Part shown: positions 8,784-16,189 of the stretch, in pieces | Layout of the letters: each line of letters begins with the position of its first letter | How positions within the stretch are numbered: position 1 is the first letter of the stretch | Assembly: GCF_003176915.1 (NCBI RefSeq) | Contig: NZ_CP029619.1 | Location: 1,116,001-1,180,000, forward strand | From: Candidatus Cardinium hertigii | Lineage (GTDB): Bacteria; Bacteroidota; Bacteroidia; Cytophagales; Amoebophilaceae | DNA: 64,000 bases | Direction of reading: 5' to 3' | The notes under the pieces: generated by a model | What the model saw: only the letters and a program-made list of their open reading frames with translations | Databases searched by the model: none | What the model was told of the DNA's origin: nothing | Program-made: the position numbers and the translations under genes

Positions 8784-10100
8784 ATGAAAAGAAGAATGAT
8801 TCAACTAGGTAGGTATGGCGTATGTTATTTTTTCATGCTATGCTCTATAGGCTGTAGTAGGCTAAGCGATCAGCTAAAGGCAGAAAAAAGAAAACATACA
8901 GCTTTTACAGCAGCAAGCAGTAACGCGGTAAGTAGAAGCGGAAGGCAAAGAGACAGCAACAGGACAGCTATATTTACGTGGGGAACATTCCTAAGGGTAT
9001 TGATGCTTGGGTCCGTATTACAACCAACAGGTCCTACCACTACATACGGTCAAAATTCTATTAGAGATTTAAACTTACAATCAGATGAAGCAGCGTTGCA
9101 AGCGCTTTATACTCTTTTTAATACAGAAAAAAATCGTTTAGGTAACAATGGGGAAAACTTGAATATGGTATTGTGGTATATAAATATGAAAAAGGAATTT
9201 ATAAAGGTGCAAGATAATCTGCAATATTGTGTAACCAATGAGGATAATGACTGTAGTATTAGCTTGCATGATAAAGTTTATACCATTTATAAAACCGTCA
9301 AGTCAACCTGTCCCGAAGGCCAATCGTGTTTGTCAAGTCCATCCACAATTACACCTTCAACAACACCTTGTCCTCTCCAAAGGGATTGTATGCAGGAAGC
9401 AAAGGATTTGCTACAAGGGTTCCAGAGCCAGCCTAATTCGACAGTGTCACAAGAGATCTATTTTACGCTGAATAATCAGCATAACGATTGTCTAACAGAC
9501 AAGGGAATTCTGCTGGCTAACCAAACTAATCTGAATACTATTATAAAAAGTAAGGATAACGAGATAAGAAATCTGAAAAAAGAAAAAAATTCTTTAGAAA
9601 AAAAATTAATTGAAGCTAAAAAAAATCAAACAGAGTTGGAAAGCAAATACGATAATTTGGGATTGACTAATATAGACACGCTGAATAATACTTTAACTGA
9701 AGCTAGAAAGAATCAAACAAGGCTGGAAAAAGAGAAAGAAAGGTACCAAACAAATTTAATACAGTATGCAGAAAATAATGTCATAGAGAACAAGCAGTGT
9801 AAACGTTATCAAGAGGACAAGCAAACAGCTGAAAGTATAGTAAAACAATGCAACGATTTGAATATTCCTTTAAAAGACATATTCAGTCTCTATGCGAAAG
9901 TTTGTAGTGAAGAATTTGAGAAAGAAAAGCAAGCAATAGAGAGAAGGTGCGCTAAGGAGGGAACGGACCGAAAGAAAAGATCCGTTTCATTGTACATGGA
10001 CGGCCAAAAGGCGGAAAGTAGCGCTCAGTCAAATAGGCCTACTCAGGGGCAATCCCGCAGAGGGAATCCGTTGCTTAGTAAGAAGCAGTCACATCGGTAA
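8784..10100 (+). CDS. Coiled-coil lipoprotein of the IGCSxLSDQL family with RKKR tail
   Basis: Function unknown, 438 residues. The signal is MKRRMIQLGRYGVCYFF with lipobox SIGC and SRLSDQL after the Cys. Residues about 15-90 match the truncated copy at 8139. The middle has several Cys residues and a Thr/Pro stretch. From about 240 to 330 there is a long Lys/Glu/Asn/Leu coiled coil with an internal repeat (NTLTEARKNQT-like, twice). The tail has DRKKRSVS followed by NRPTQGQSRRGN. Paralogues at 10335 and 11442 share the signal and the basic tail but not the middle. Likely surface-exposed or exported; role not inferable. Confidence 0.72.
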   Translation: MKRRMIQLGRYGVCYFFMLCSIGCSRLSDQLKAEKRKHTAFTAASSNAVSRSGRQRDSNRTAIFTWGTFLRVLMLGSVLQPTGPTTTYGQNSIRDLNLQSDEAALQALYTLFNTEKNRLGNNGENLNMVLWYINMKKEFIKVQDNLQYCVTNEDNDCSISLHDKVYTIYKTVKSTCPEGQSCLSSPSTITPSTTPCPLQRDCMQEAKDLLQGFQSQPNSTVSQEIYFTLNNQHNDCLTDKGILLANQTNLNTIIKSKDNEIRNLKKEKNSLEKKLIEAKKNQTELESKYDNLGLTNIDTLNNTLTEARKNQTRLEKEKERYQTNLIQYAENNVIENKQCKRYQEDKQTAESIVKQCNDLNIPLKDIFSLYAKVCSEEFEKEKQAIERRCAKEGTDRKKRSVSLYMDGQKAESSAQSNRPTQGQSRRGNPLLSKKQSHR

Positions 10101-10334
10101 GATAGGTATAGTATCTACCTAAAATACTACACTTTTGCTGTAGTTCTATGCAGCGTACATACAATGTATAGGCTTGGTAAGGTTTGTCCCCTGTTAAAGC
10201 AGGGCCCCTATTATTGTATAGGATGCAGTCTGATGAAGCGAATGTCCTACGCTCTTTGCACTCTTTGATAGGGGAATTATATACTATCAGTTATAGGTTG
10301 TTTGTTAAAATTGCATAAAAATTAAATAGATAAT
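10101..10334 (+). repeat. Repeated intergenic unit of the lipoprotein family, copy 1
   Basis: DNA after the 8784 gene that recurs after the next two genes, with shared words such as ATCTACCTAAAAT, TAGTTCTATGCAGCG, ACATACAATGTATAGGCT and AAGGTTTGTCCCCTGTTAAA. It shows that whole gene-plus-flank units were duplicated. Confidence 0.75.
10301..10334 (+). promoter_or_regulatory. Conserved upstream box, third copy
   Basis: TTTGTTAAAATTGCATAAAA begins 34 bp before the ATG at 10335, in the same relative position as in the other family members. Confidence 0.4.
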
Positions 10335-11201
10335 ATGAAAAGAAGAATAGTACAACTAAGTAGACATAGCGTATGTTGTTTTTTTATGTTAACCTCGATT
10401 GGCTGTAGTAAGCTAAGCGATCAGCTAGGGGTAAAAGCAAAAGCGCATACAAGCGCTACAGCGGTAAGCAATAAAAAGGTAAGGAAAAGTGTAAACGCTC
10501 AAAGGGAAAGCGAGGTAGTAGCTATTCCCAAAATGCAAACATGGCTAACTGTAATGATGATTTTATCGCAAGTGCAACCAGCTGTAGGGAATGGGAATGC
10601 TGCCTTCTGTTCCAACCTTCAAAGTTGGAAAAATAAATATACTGCATTCTTGAATAGAAGAAGCGATTTTTCTAGTTTTTTCAATGGTGTTTATGCGTTT
10701 TATTGCAATTATAAAAGCGATAAATGTAATAAGTATGATACTTGTATCTTAGAATGGGAAAAACATAAAAATAATATAGCTAATTATTTCTCTAACCATC
10801 AAACAAAATTACAAGAATTAAATAGTCAAAAGTTGAACGCACAGCCTAGTAGCGTACAAGGGAGTAAGCAGGAGAAACTAAGGAAGCTACGTAATGATAA
10901 GGTATTGTTGTCACGGCGTTTCTTTAGTCAAGAAAGTAGGGAGTTCCCTTTTTGTTCTCAAAGTTTTTATTTTGATGTTTGTAGCAAGAATGGACAAGAT
11001 CCTGTTTATAGCAATTATGCGGTATGCGCATCTAGCGTCTGTCATCTTAATCGATGTGGTCATAACGGAGAATCGCATAGGGGAAAAAGGGAAGTTATAG
11101 ATAAAGTTACCAGGAACAGCCAAAAGAAGGAAAGTGAAGTTTACGCAAAGAGGCCTACGCAGGGGAAATCTTCCAGAAGCAGTCATATCGGTAAGAGATA
11201 A
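10335..11201 (+). CDS. Cys-rich lipoprotein of the IGCSxLSDQL family with RGKR tail
   Basis: Function unknown, 288 residues. The lipoprotein signal is MKRRIVQLSRHSVCCFF with lipobox SIGC and SKLSDQL following. A second hydrophobic stretch (TWLTVMMILSQVQPAVG, about residues 72-88) is shared with the relic at 12863. The C-terminal half is Cys-rich (FPFCSQSF, VCASSVCHLNRCG), suggesting disulphides and an extracytoplasmic location. It ends with HRGKREVID, KRPTQGKSSR and a basic terminus. The R-x-K-R followed by E-V matches motifs in the 8784 and 11442 proteins. Intact frame with its own upstream box. Confidence 0.72.
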   Translation: MKRRIVQLSRHSVCCFFMLTSIGCSKLSDQLGVKAKAHTSATAVSNKKVRKSVNAQRESEVVAIPKMQTWLTVMMILSQVQPAVGNGNAAFCSNLQSWKNKYTAFLNRRSDFSSFFNGVYAFYCNYKSDKCNKYDTCILEWEKHKNNIANYFSNHQTKLQELNSQKLNAQPSSVQGSKQEKLRKLRNDKVLLSRRFFSQESREFPFCSQSFYFDVCSKNGQDPVYSNYAVCASSVCHLNRCGHNGESHRGKREVIDKVTRNSQKKESEVYAKRPTQGKSSRSSHIGKR

Positions 11202-11441
11202 GAGAGGTATATTATCTACCTAAAATGCTACACTCTTGTTATAGTTCTATGCAGCGTACATACAATGTATAGGCTGAGTAAGGTTTGTCCCCTGTTAAAA
11301 CAGAGCCCGTATCATTATACAGGATGGCTGTTTAATAAGCGAACTTACTACGCTCTTTATCTGTGCTTTGATGGGGAAAAAGCTATTATTTTCCTTTTAC
11401 AGTTTTCGGCTATTTGTTAAACTTTCATAAAATAAATAAAT
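11202..11441 (+). repeat. Repeated intergenic unit of the lipoprotein family, copy 2
   Basis: Clearly homologous to 10101-10334 across most of its length, including the GTTTGTCCCCTGTTAAAAC word and the TACGCTCTTT segment, with moderate divergence. Confidence 0.75.
11413..11441 (+). promoter_or_regulatory. Conserved upstream box, fourth copy
   Basis: TTTGTTAAACTTTCATAAAA begins 29 bp before the ATG at 11442. Spacing is slightly shorter than in the other copies. Confidence 0.4.
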
Positions 11442-12662
11442 ATGAAAAAAAGAATGCTACAAATGAGTAGACATAGCGTGTGTTATTTTTTTATGCTAAC
11501 CTCCATAGGTTGTAGCAAACTAAGCGATCAGCTAGGGGTAGAAGCAAAAGAGCATATAGTGGCTACAGCAGCTGAAAGTACAGCGAGAAAAAGCGTAAGA
11601 GCACAAAGAAAAGCAGCGTCTCAAACACGTACAGCTATCAAGTTAAAAGGTATCCCTATACTATCATGGATAACAGGATGTCTGATTTTATCGAGTCCAA
11701 TGCTAATGGGTAGTGTTCGTGGTACAGATGAATGTAGACTTCTGTTAGAAAATCGTGCAGATAACATAGATAGATCTTCTGGTGCTATCCTTAATGTCAT
11801 TAACAACTGGCATAGACAGTATCCGCATAATCATGGTTCAGAGTTAAATGTGATAGTGGAGAATATTATCTACTTTGCTACTATGATTGCAAATAGAGAT
11901 CAAGCAGCAACTTGTAAAGATAAACATAACAAGCTAAACACAACAATATTGCACCATGACTACTTTACCAATGAATATTTTAGTATTGACGACCAGATAA
12001 AAGAAATTTCAGCAAAATTACCGGATAATGAAGAAAACGAGTTAAATAATAGCATCGATAATCACGCAAAGAGTATAGTAGAAAGCCATATAGAAACTCT
12101 TGAAAAAAAGGTTAAAAATTTATGTCCTCAATTCAATTTAAAATATTGTAAGCAGATAGTAGAGCAATGTCTTCCTGGTATGTCTGGAAACACGGTGTCT
12201 ACGCCTTTTAATCGTAATGTGGATGGTACGTTTCCTTTTTGTGCTCCCGATCAGACATCAGTACAATGTAAAAATGTGGAGAACCACTGCGTTCCTTTTA
12301 TTTCCAATGCACAAATAGGGAGAGAATGTCATAGAAAATATAGAGAAAGTTGGTGTTCTGATAACCATTCTAGCCAAGCATGTAATGCGATGAAAAACGC
12401 GTGTGCATATGGTATACGTCAAGGAAATCTGCTGTCGGTATGTCATACTTTTTGTACCGGGAGAAGAAATCAAACAATAGTATCTGATTTTAATAATAAT
12501 TGCCGTAGGTCACCAGGATATCAAACCCAAGCCATACATCAACGGGGGAAAAGAGCAATTAGATTAGAGAGGAGAGGCAGAGAGGCAAATAGGAAAGATA
12601 GGCAGGGAAAAAATCAAGGTAATCCTAAGCCCTTGCAGCGGAAATCCCGCAGAGGAAATTAA
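11442..12662 (+). CDS. Large Cys-rich lipoprotein of the IGCSxLSDQL family with RGKR tail
   Basis: Function unknown, 406 residues. The signal is MKKRMLQMSRHSVCYFF with lipobox SIGC then SKLSDQL. A second hydrophobic stretch (ILSWITGCLILSSPMLMG) follows the basic linker. Residues about 220-350 carry many Cys in a spaced pattern (LCPQ, YCKQIVEQC, FPFCAP, CKNVENHC, ECHRK, WCSDN, CNAMKNAC, VCHTFC), pointing to a disulphide-rich extracytoplasmic domain. FPFC is shared with the 10335 paralogue. The tail has QRGKRAIRL and ends KSRRGN, like the 8784 protein. No known domain recognised. Confidence 0.72.
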   Translation: MKKRMLQMSRHSVCYFFMLTSIGCSKLSDQLGVEAKEHIVATAAESTARKSVRAQRKAASQTRTAIKLKGIPILSWITGCLILSSPMLMGSVRGTDECRLLLENRADNIDRSSGAILNVINNWHRQYPHNHGSELNVIVENIIYFATMIANRDQAATCKDKHNKLNTTILHHDYFTNEYFSIDDQIKEISAKLPDNEENELNNSIDNHAKSIVESHIETLEKKVKNLCPQFNLKYCKQIVEQCLPGMSGNTVSTPFNRNVDGTFPFCAPDQTSVQCKNVENHCVPFISNAQIGRECHRKYRESWCSDNHSSQACNAMKNACAYGIRQGNLLSVCHTFCTGRRNQTIVSDFNNNCRRSPGYQTQAIHQRGKRAIRLERRGREANRKDRQGKNQGNPKPLQRKSRRGN

Positions 12663-12760
12663 GCAGCAGTCATATCGGTAAGAGCGGTATACATCTATCT
12701 AAAATGCTACTCTTTTGTTATAGTTCTATGTAGTGTACATACAATTTATAAGATCCTACA
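12663..12760 (+). repeat. Repeated intergenic unit of the lipoprotein family, copy 3 (truncated)
   Basis: The first 95 or so bases match copies 1 and 2 (ATCTATCTAAAATGCTAC, TAGTTCTATGTAG, ACATACAATTTATA). Similarity then stops and the downstream gene lacks the family signal peptide, so the unit was cut by a later rearrangement. Confidence 0.65.
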
Positions 12761-12862
12761 CAATCCATATAGGGATGTGTAGGATACAAAGAAAAAAGAT
12801 CCATCTTTCAGTATGATTAGGGTAGGGGGGTAGGGTTGCTTACATTGTGTGGGGCTTAAGCC

Positions 12863-13340
12863 GTGCCCTTGCTCTATGCTACCAAGCGTATAAAACCAGC
12901 AACTATAGCAATGCAAAGTAAAGCGGCAACTACAAGTGTGAACCCTCAAAAAAATAACAAGTTAATAGCTATTCCCAAAAGGAAAACATTGCTAACTTTA
13001 ATGCTAATTTTCTCACAAATACAACCAGGGAATAGTAGTTCTGAGATAGAAAAACAAAAGGAAAAATATAATAGCAGGTCAATAGCGTTGCCGTTGCAAG
13101 GATATAAAGAAAGGGAATTAGGAGAAAGTTTTTGTAGCGCAAAATTTGCTGAACAAATAGGCAGGGGAGCTAACGAAGCTAGATCGAGCAATAAACGGAT
13201 GCATAGAGCAAACGAACAAATGTATGATACGTGGCCTGGCTGCAGAAGAGGAAGCTAAACAAAAGCAAGCGAAGCTTAAACGCAATCAACCAAACTATCA
13301 GATATCATTTAAACCTAAACATTGGCATCCTGAAATGTAA
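12863..13340 (+). pseudogene. Relic of the lipoprotein family joined to a second fragment
   Basis: A 131-residue frame (12863-13258) has no signal peptide. Its IAIPKRKTLLTLMLIFSQIQPG segment matches the VAIPKMQTWLTVMMILSQVQP segment of the 10335 protein, so it is a 5'-truncated family member. A second frame overlaps its end and runs on to a stop at 13340 (GLAAEEEAKQKQAKLKRNQ, then HWHPEM); I do not recognise that tail. Two frames and a missing start make a functional gene unlikely. Confidence 0.5.
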
Positions 13341-13484
13341 GCCATAGAGATAGGGAAAGATTTTTAATTGTAGTAGTTGAAATTTAATCAGACAATTGTT
13401 TTAACTTGTAATCTGTAGGAATCTGAGTGGGTGTACGAAACACTTTCTACCCTAACTAAGCGTAACTAAATGAACTTTTTATGT

Positions 13485-13503
13485 GTGCGTATAATTTACG
13501 CAC
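13485..13503. other. Small hairpin GTGCGTA/TACGCAC
   Basis: A perfect 7-bp stem with a 5-nt loop stands in non-coding DNA just before the larger structured element. No T-run follows, so a terminator role is uncertain. Confidence 0.35.
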
Positions 13504-13543
13504 CTTGTTCGTTGTTTAGAAATACGGAAGGAAAATGCGCCCT

Positions 13544-13712
13544 GTAAAAAATGGCATGAATAGAAAAAGTAGTAGGCTGAAAGTTATAAGCAAATCAGTT
13601 TGTTTGAGCCCAAAGGGCGAGGCCTGATTTGCAACTTGAGGCCTGCTTTTTCAGCCATTTTTTACCTAGGCGTTTGATTTTTTGGTTACTTTTTTATCAA
13701 GAAAAAAGTAAC
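13544..13712. repeat. Nested inverted-repeat element, possible structured RNA or MITE-like
   Basis: Visible complementary arms are GTAAAAAATGGC (13544-13555) with GCCATTTTTTAC (13654-13665); CTGAAA (13577-13582) with TTTCAG (13649-13654); GCAAATCAG (13590-13598) with CTGATTTGC (13624-13632); and GCCC with GGGC at the tip. A separate perfect 11-bp hairpin follows (13685-13695 with 13702-13712, loop ATCAAG). The leading GGAAGGAAAATGCGCCC motif has a partial second copy at about 13812-13845. Nothing here looks like an expressed protein. Confidence 0.55.
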
Positions 13713-13929
13713 ATGAAAGATATAAGAAAAAAAATTATCTTATTTTAAAAAAATGGTATGTCTAGCAAAGAGGGTTCAGTGTAACCTTCAGCTTGGAGTC
13801 TGTTTTTTAGGGTACGGAAGAAAAATGTGTCCTTGAAAAAACAGGATTATCTTCTTTGATTTCATCCCTATTTTGCAAGGTTTTTATACAAAACAACACA
13901 AAAAGAGGTTGTTTCTTAGTGAGCTTAAC

Positions 13930-14030
13930 AAATAAACAGGCAATACTTCAGGGGCTACTAAGTAGGCTGTAAGTCATATACTATTTCCTTATTACGCGAA
14001 AGTGTCACGTACGGTTTTGAATCTTTACCC
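13930..14030 (+). ncRNA. Possible fragment of a group II intron
   Basis: The stretch GCGAAAGTGTCACGTACGG at about 13996-14014, followed by TTTTGAA, resembles a sequence commonly found in bacterial group II introns upstream of their reverse transcriptase (AAAG...CACGTACGGTTCTGA). No reverse transcriptase or maturase frame is present, so at most this is a remnant. The call rests on memory of the motif and has not been folded or searched. Confidence 0.3.
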
Positions 14031-14194
14031 GTAAATCAGAGGCGATCAGCGCTTCTTTCTTTTTAGCTTTCCCACTAATATCTGCTAGATATGCCATTGT
14101 GACGCTATTAATTACCTTCCTTTTCATTATGATTTATTGATTCGCTCGCTGACCCTAAAGTGGGTAAAATAGTATCCGTGTAATATGCTTTATA

Positions 14195-15508
14195 TTAACG
14201 GTCAAGCATACCAGTCAGCTTATAAAGCGCAAATTCCGCTTTTTTGACCTTATAACCTTGCTCTATTACTTTCATTTCTATCTCATAAACTTTTGTTTCC
14301 TCTTCTTGCAAGTCGATTAAGGTTTTTTTATTAAGCCGATAATTTTCCTTTACTTCTTGTAATTTTTGTTTACTTATCTTTAACTTTTCTGCTTCTATTC
14401 TATAGGCAGCCACTGTATGGCAATAACTTGCTTGCGCAGATGCCAGTACTTCCTTTGCTTGTAATTTTTGTTGCACAAGTGCAAACGTTGCATGGTTTAA
14501 TGCTAACCTTGTTGCTCTAAGCTTTGCAGGTAGGAGCAGCAACTGCTCTAAATCTAGGTTAATACCAAATGTGCATGTCATCTGTTCTGGTTGCGTAGGG
14601 CCAAACATTTTGTTTTTTTTGTCAAAGATTTTTTTATCTGTAGTGAATGTTACGTTTAACTGTACACAAGAGAAGAGAGAGGCTTTGTCTTTACTTAGTT
14701 CAGTTTTAACGCTCATTATTTCTTTTTTTCGTATGGTTGTTCTTAAATCCGTTCTATGCTTCTTTAGGATCGCTGTCATATCCCATAGAGGCTCCGGAGA
14801 AATAAATGATTGCACTACCACTGCTTCATTGGGAGACCTTCCCAGCTTTATGTTTAACGTACGGCATGCTTTTTTTACAGCTTCTTGCTTTTCTAGTAAG
14901 CTTAACTTAGCTTCTTCTAAGGCTAGTTTGATTTCTAGATAGGTTACTTTAGTTATTTTACCTATATTTTTCTGCTTTTCAGCTAATTGTAACTTTGCGT
15001 TAGCTAACGCAATGAAAATAGTTGCTCTTGTTAATTTTTTTTGTGCTGCGGCTAATGCATGGTAGCAATCTATTACTTCTTCCAATTCATCTCTTATTTT
15101 TTCTGTTTGGCGTAACTTCCTTAGTAATTTTTGTTGATGAAACTTTTTTATCTGGAAAGCGTTTTCAAACAGGTCTAATTTAGCTTCTAAGGTAAAGGTT
15201 GGATGCATAGCAATGTACCAATAATCACTGTTACTACGATTTGGATCTGCCCATTGCTCACTCTTTAAAAGCTGAAGCTTAGCGGCAGGAAGCCAACGGG
15301 AAATATTTTCCTTTTTATGTGAGAATGATTCCTTCTTACAAACATTTCTAGCAGTTTGTATGGTTAAATTTTCCTTTAAGGCTATAGCCATTACTTCTTG
15401 TAATCCGAGGGGCTTCCCTGTTTCAGATAGGGCAGGATGCGCTACAGATAGTAAGCTACAGAAGCTACCTAATCGCATAACCCAAGGCCATCTTAGTATC
15501 GTTAGCAT
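14195..15508 (-). CDS. TolC-like outer-membrane efflux protein
   Basis: Likely forms the outer-membrane channel of the neighbouring MacAB-type pump. The 437-residue protein has a signal peptide (MLTILRWPWVMRLGSFCSLL to about residue 29) and long amphipathic helices rich in Ala, Lys, Glu and Leu in two similar halves (about 40-215 and 240-437), the organisation of the outer membrane efflux protein family. It is the last gene of a minus-strand operon, 18 bp after the ABC ATPase. Specificity is not visible. A type I secretion role for one of the secreted proteins nearby is possible but not shown. Confidence 0.82.
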   Translation of the reverse strand: MLTILRWPWVMRLGSFCSLLSVAHPALSETGKPLGLQEVMAIALKENLTIQTARNVCKKESFSHKKENISRWLPAAKLQLLKSEQWADPNRSNSDYWYIAMHPTFTLEAKLDLFENAFQIKKFHQQKLLRKLRQTEKIRDELEEVIDCYHALAAAQKKLTRATIFIALANAKLQLAEKQKNIGKITKVTYLEIKLALEEAKLSLLEKQEAVKKACRTLNIKLGRSPNEAVVVQSFISPEPLWDMTAILKKHRTDLRTTIRKKEIMSVKTELSKDKASLFSCVQLNVTFTTDKKIFDKKNKMFGPTQPEQMTCTFGINLDLEQLLLLPAKLRATRLALNHATFALVQQKLQAKEVLASAQASYCHTVAAYRIEAEKLKISKQKLQEVKENYRLNKKTLIDLQEEETKVYEIEMKVIEQGYKVKKAEFALYKLTGMLDR

Positions 15509-15526
15509 ATATGTTTGAATAAAAAT

Positions 15527-16189
15527 TTATGGTACAATTTTTCCATCTACAATTGTTTGAATGCAATGGCATTGCTGTGCTACCTGAGCAGAATGGGTAA
15601 CAATAAGTATAGTATTCCCTTCTTGGTTTAATTCTTTAAGCAGTTGCATAATTTCATGTGCGGTACTACTATCTAAGGCGCCAGTTGGTTCATCAGCTAA
15701 AATCAAAGGAGGTGCTGTTACCAATGCACGGGCGATTGCTACGCGTTGCTGTTGGCCACCTGAAAGCGCTTGAGGCTTTAGGCGGGCATGGCTAGCTAAC
15801 CCTACCCGATCTAACATGGCTAGTGCACGCTTATATCGTTCTGCTTTGGCAACACCTTGGTAATAGAGCGGCAAGGTTACATTTTCTAAGGCAGTTTTAA
15901 AAGGAATTAAGTGAAAACTCTGAAAAATGAAACCAATCAATTGATTTCTATATTTACTAGCTTCTTGTGAAGTAAGGTCTTTTACAAGTATGCCGTTAAG
16001 CAAATAGGATCCTTGATCATAATTGTCTAGTATACCTATAATATTCAACAAAGTAGATTTACCCGCACCAGATTGGCCCATTAATGCCACTAAATCACCT
16101 TTTTCAACATGAAAATCGATGCCACGCAATACCTCCCTGGTGCTATTATCTGTTTGATAAGATTTATGCAACGCTCGGATCTGAATCAT
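15527..16189 (-). CDS. ABC transporter ATPase, MacB/LolD type
   Basis: Energises the efflux complex by ATP hydrolysis at the inner membrane. The 220 residues contain Walker A GQSGAGKST (38-46), signature LSGGQ (142-146), Walker B with ADEPTGALDS (165-174) and the H-loop histidine (VTH, 199). The ADEPTGALD sequence and the length are typical of MacB/LolD/FtsE-type ATPases. It overlaps the adaptor gene by 4 bp (16186-16189), so the two are translationally coupled. In E. coli MacB the ATPase and permease are fused; here they are separate, as is common in Bacteroidota. Confidence 0.92.
   Translation of the reverse strand: MIQIRALHKSYQTDNSTREVLRGIDFHVEKGDLVALMGQSGAGKSTLLNIIGILDNYDQGSYLLNGILVKDLTSQEASKYRNQLIGFIFQSFHLIPFKTALENVTLPLYYQGVAKAERYKRALAMLDRVGLASHARLKPQALSGGQQQRVAIARALVTAPPLILADEPTGALDSSTAHEIMQLLKELNQEGNTILIVTHSAQVAQQCHCIQTIVDGKIVP

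Larger units (their letters stand above)
7780..9055 (+). repeat. Imperfect tandem duplication, period about 645 bp
   Basis: The block 7780-8404 (3' third of the coiled-coil gene, its downstream DNA and the 5' part of the next lipoprotein gene) recurs at about 8405-9055. The intergenic DNA and the first 90 or so codons of the lipoprotein gene are nearly identical between copies, while the coiled-coil part is more diverged. The two lipoprotein starts are exactly 645 bp apart (8139 and 8784). The arrangement implies unequal recombination that created a truncated chimeric gene in the middle. Confidence 0.85.
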
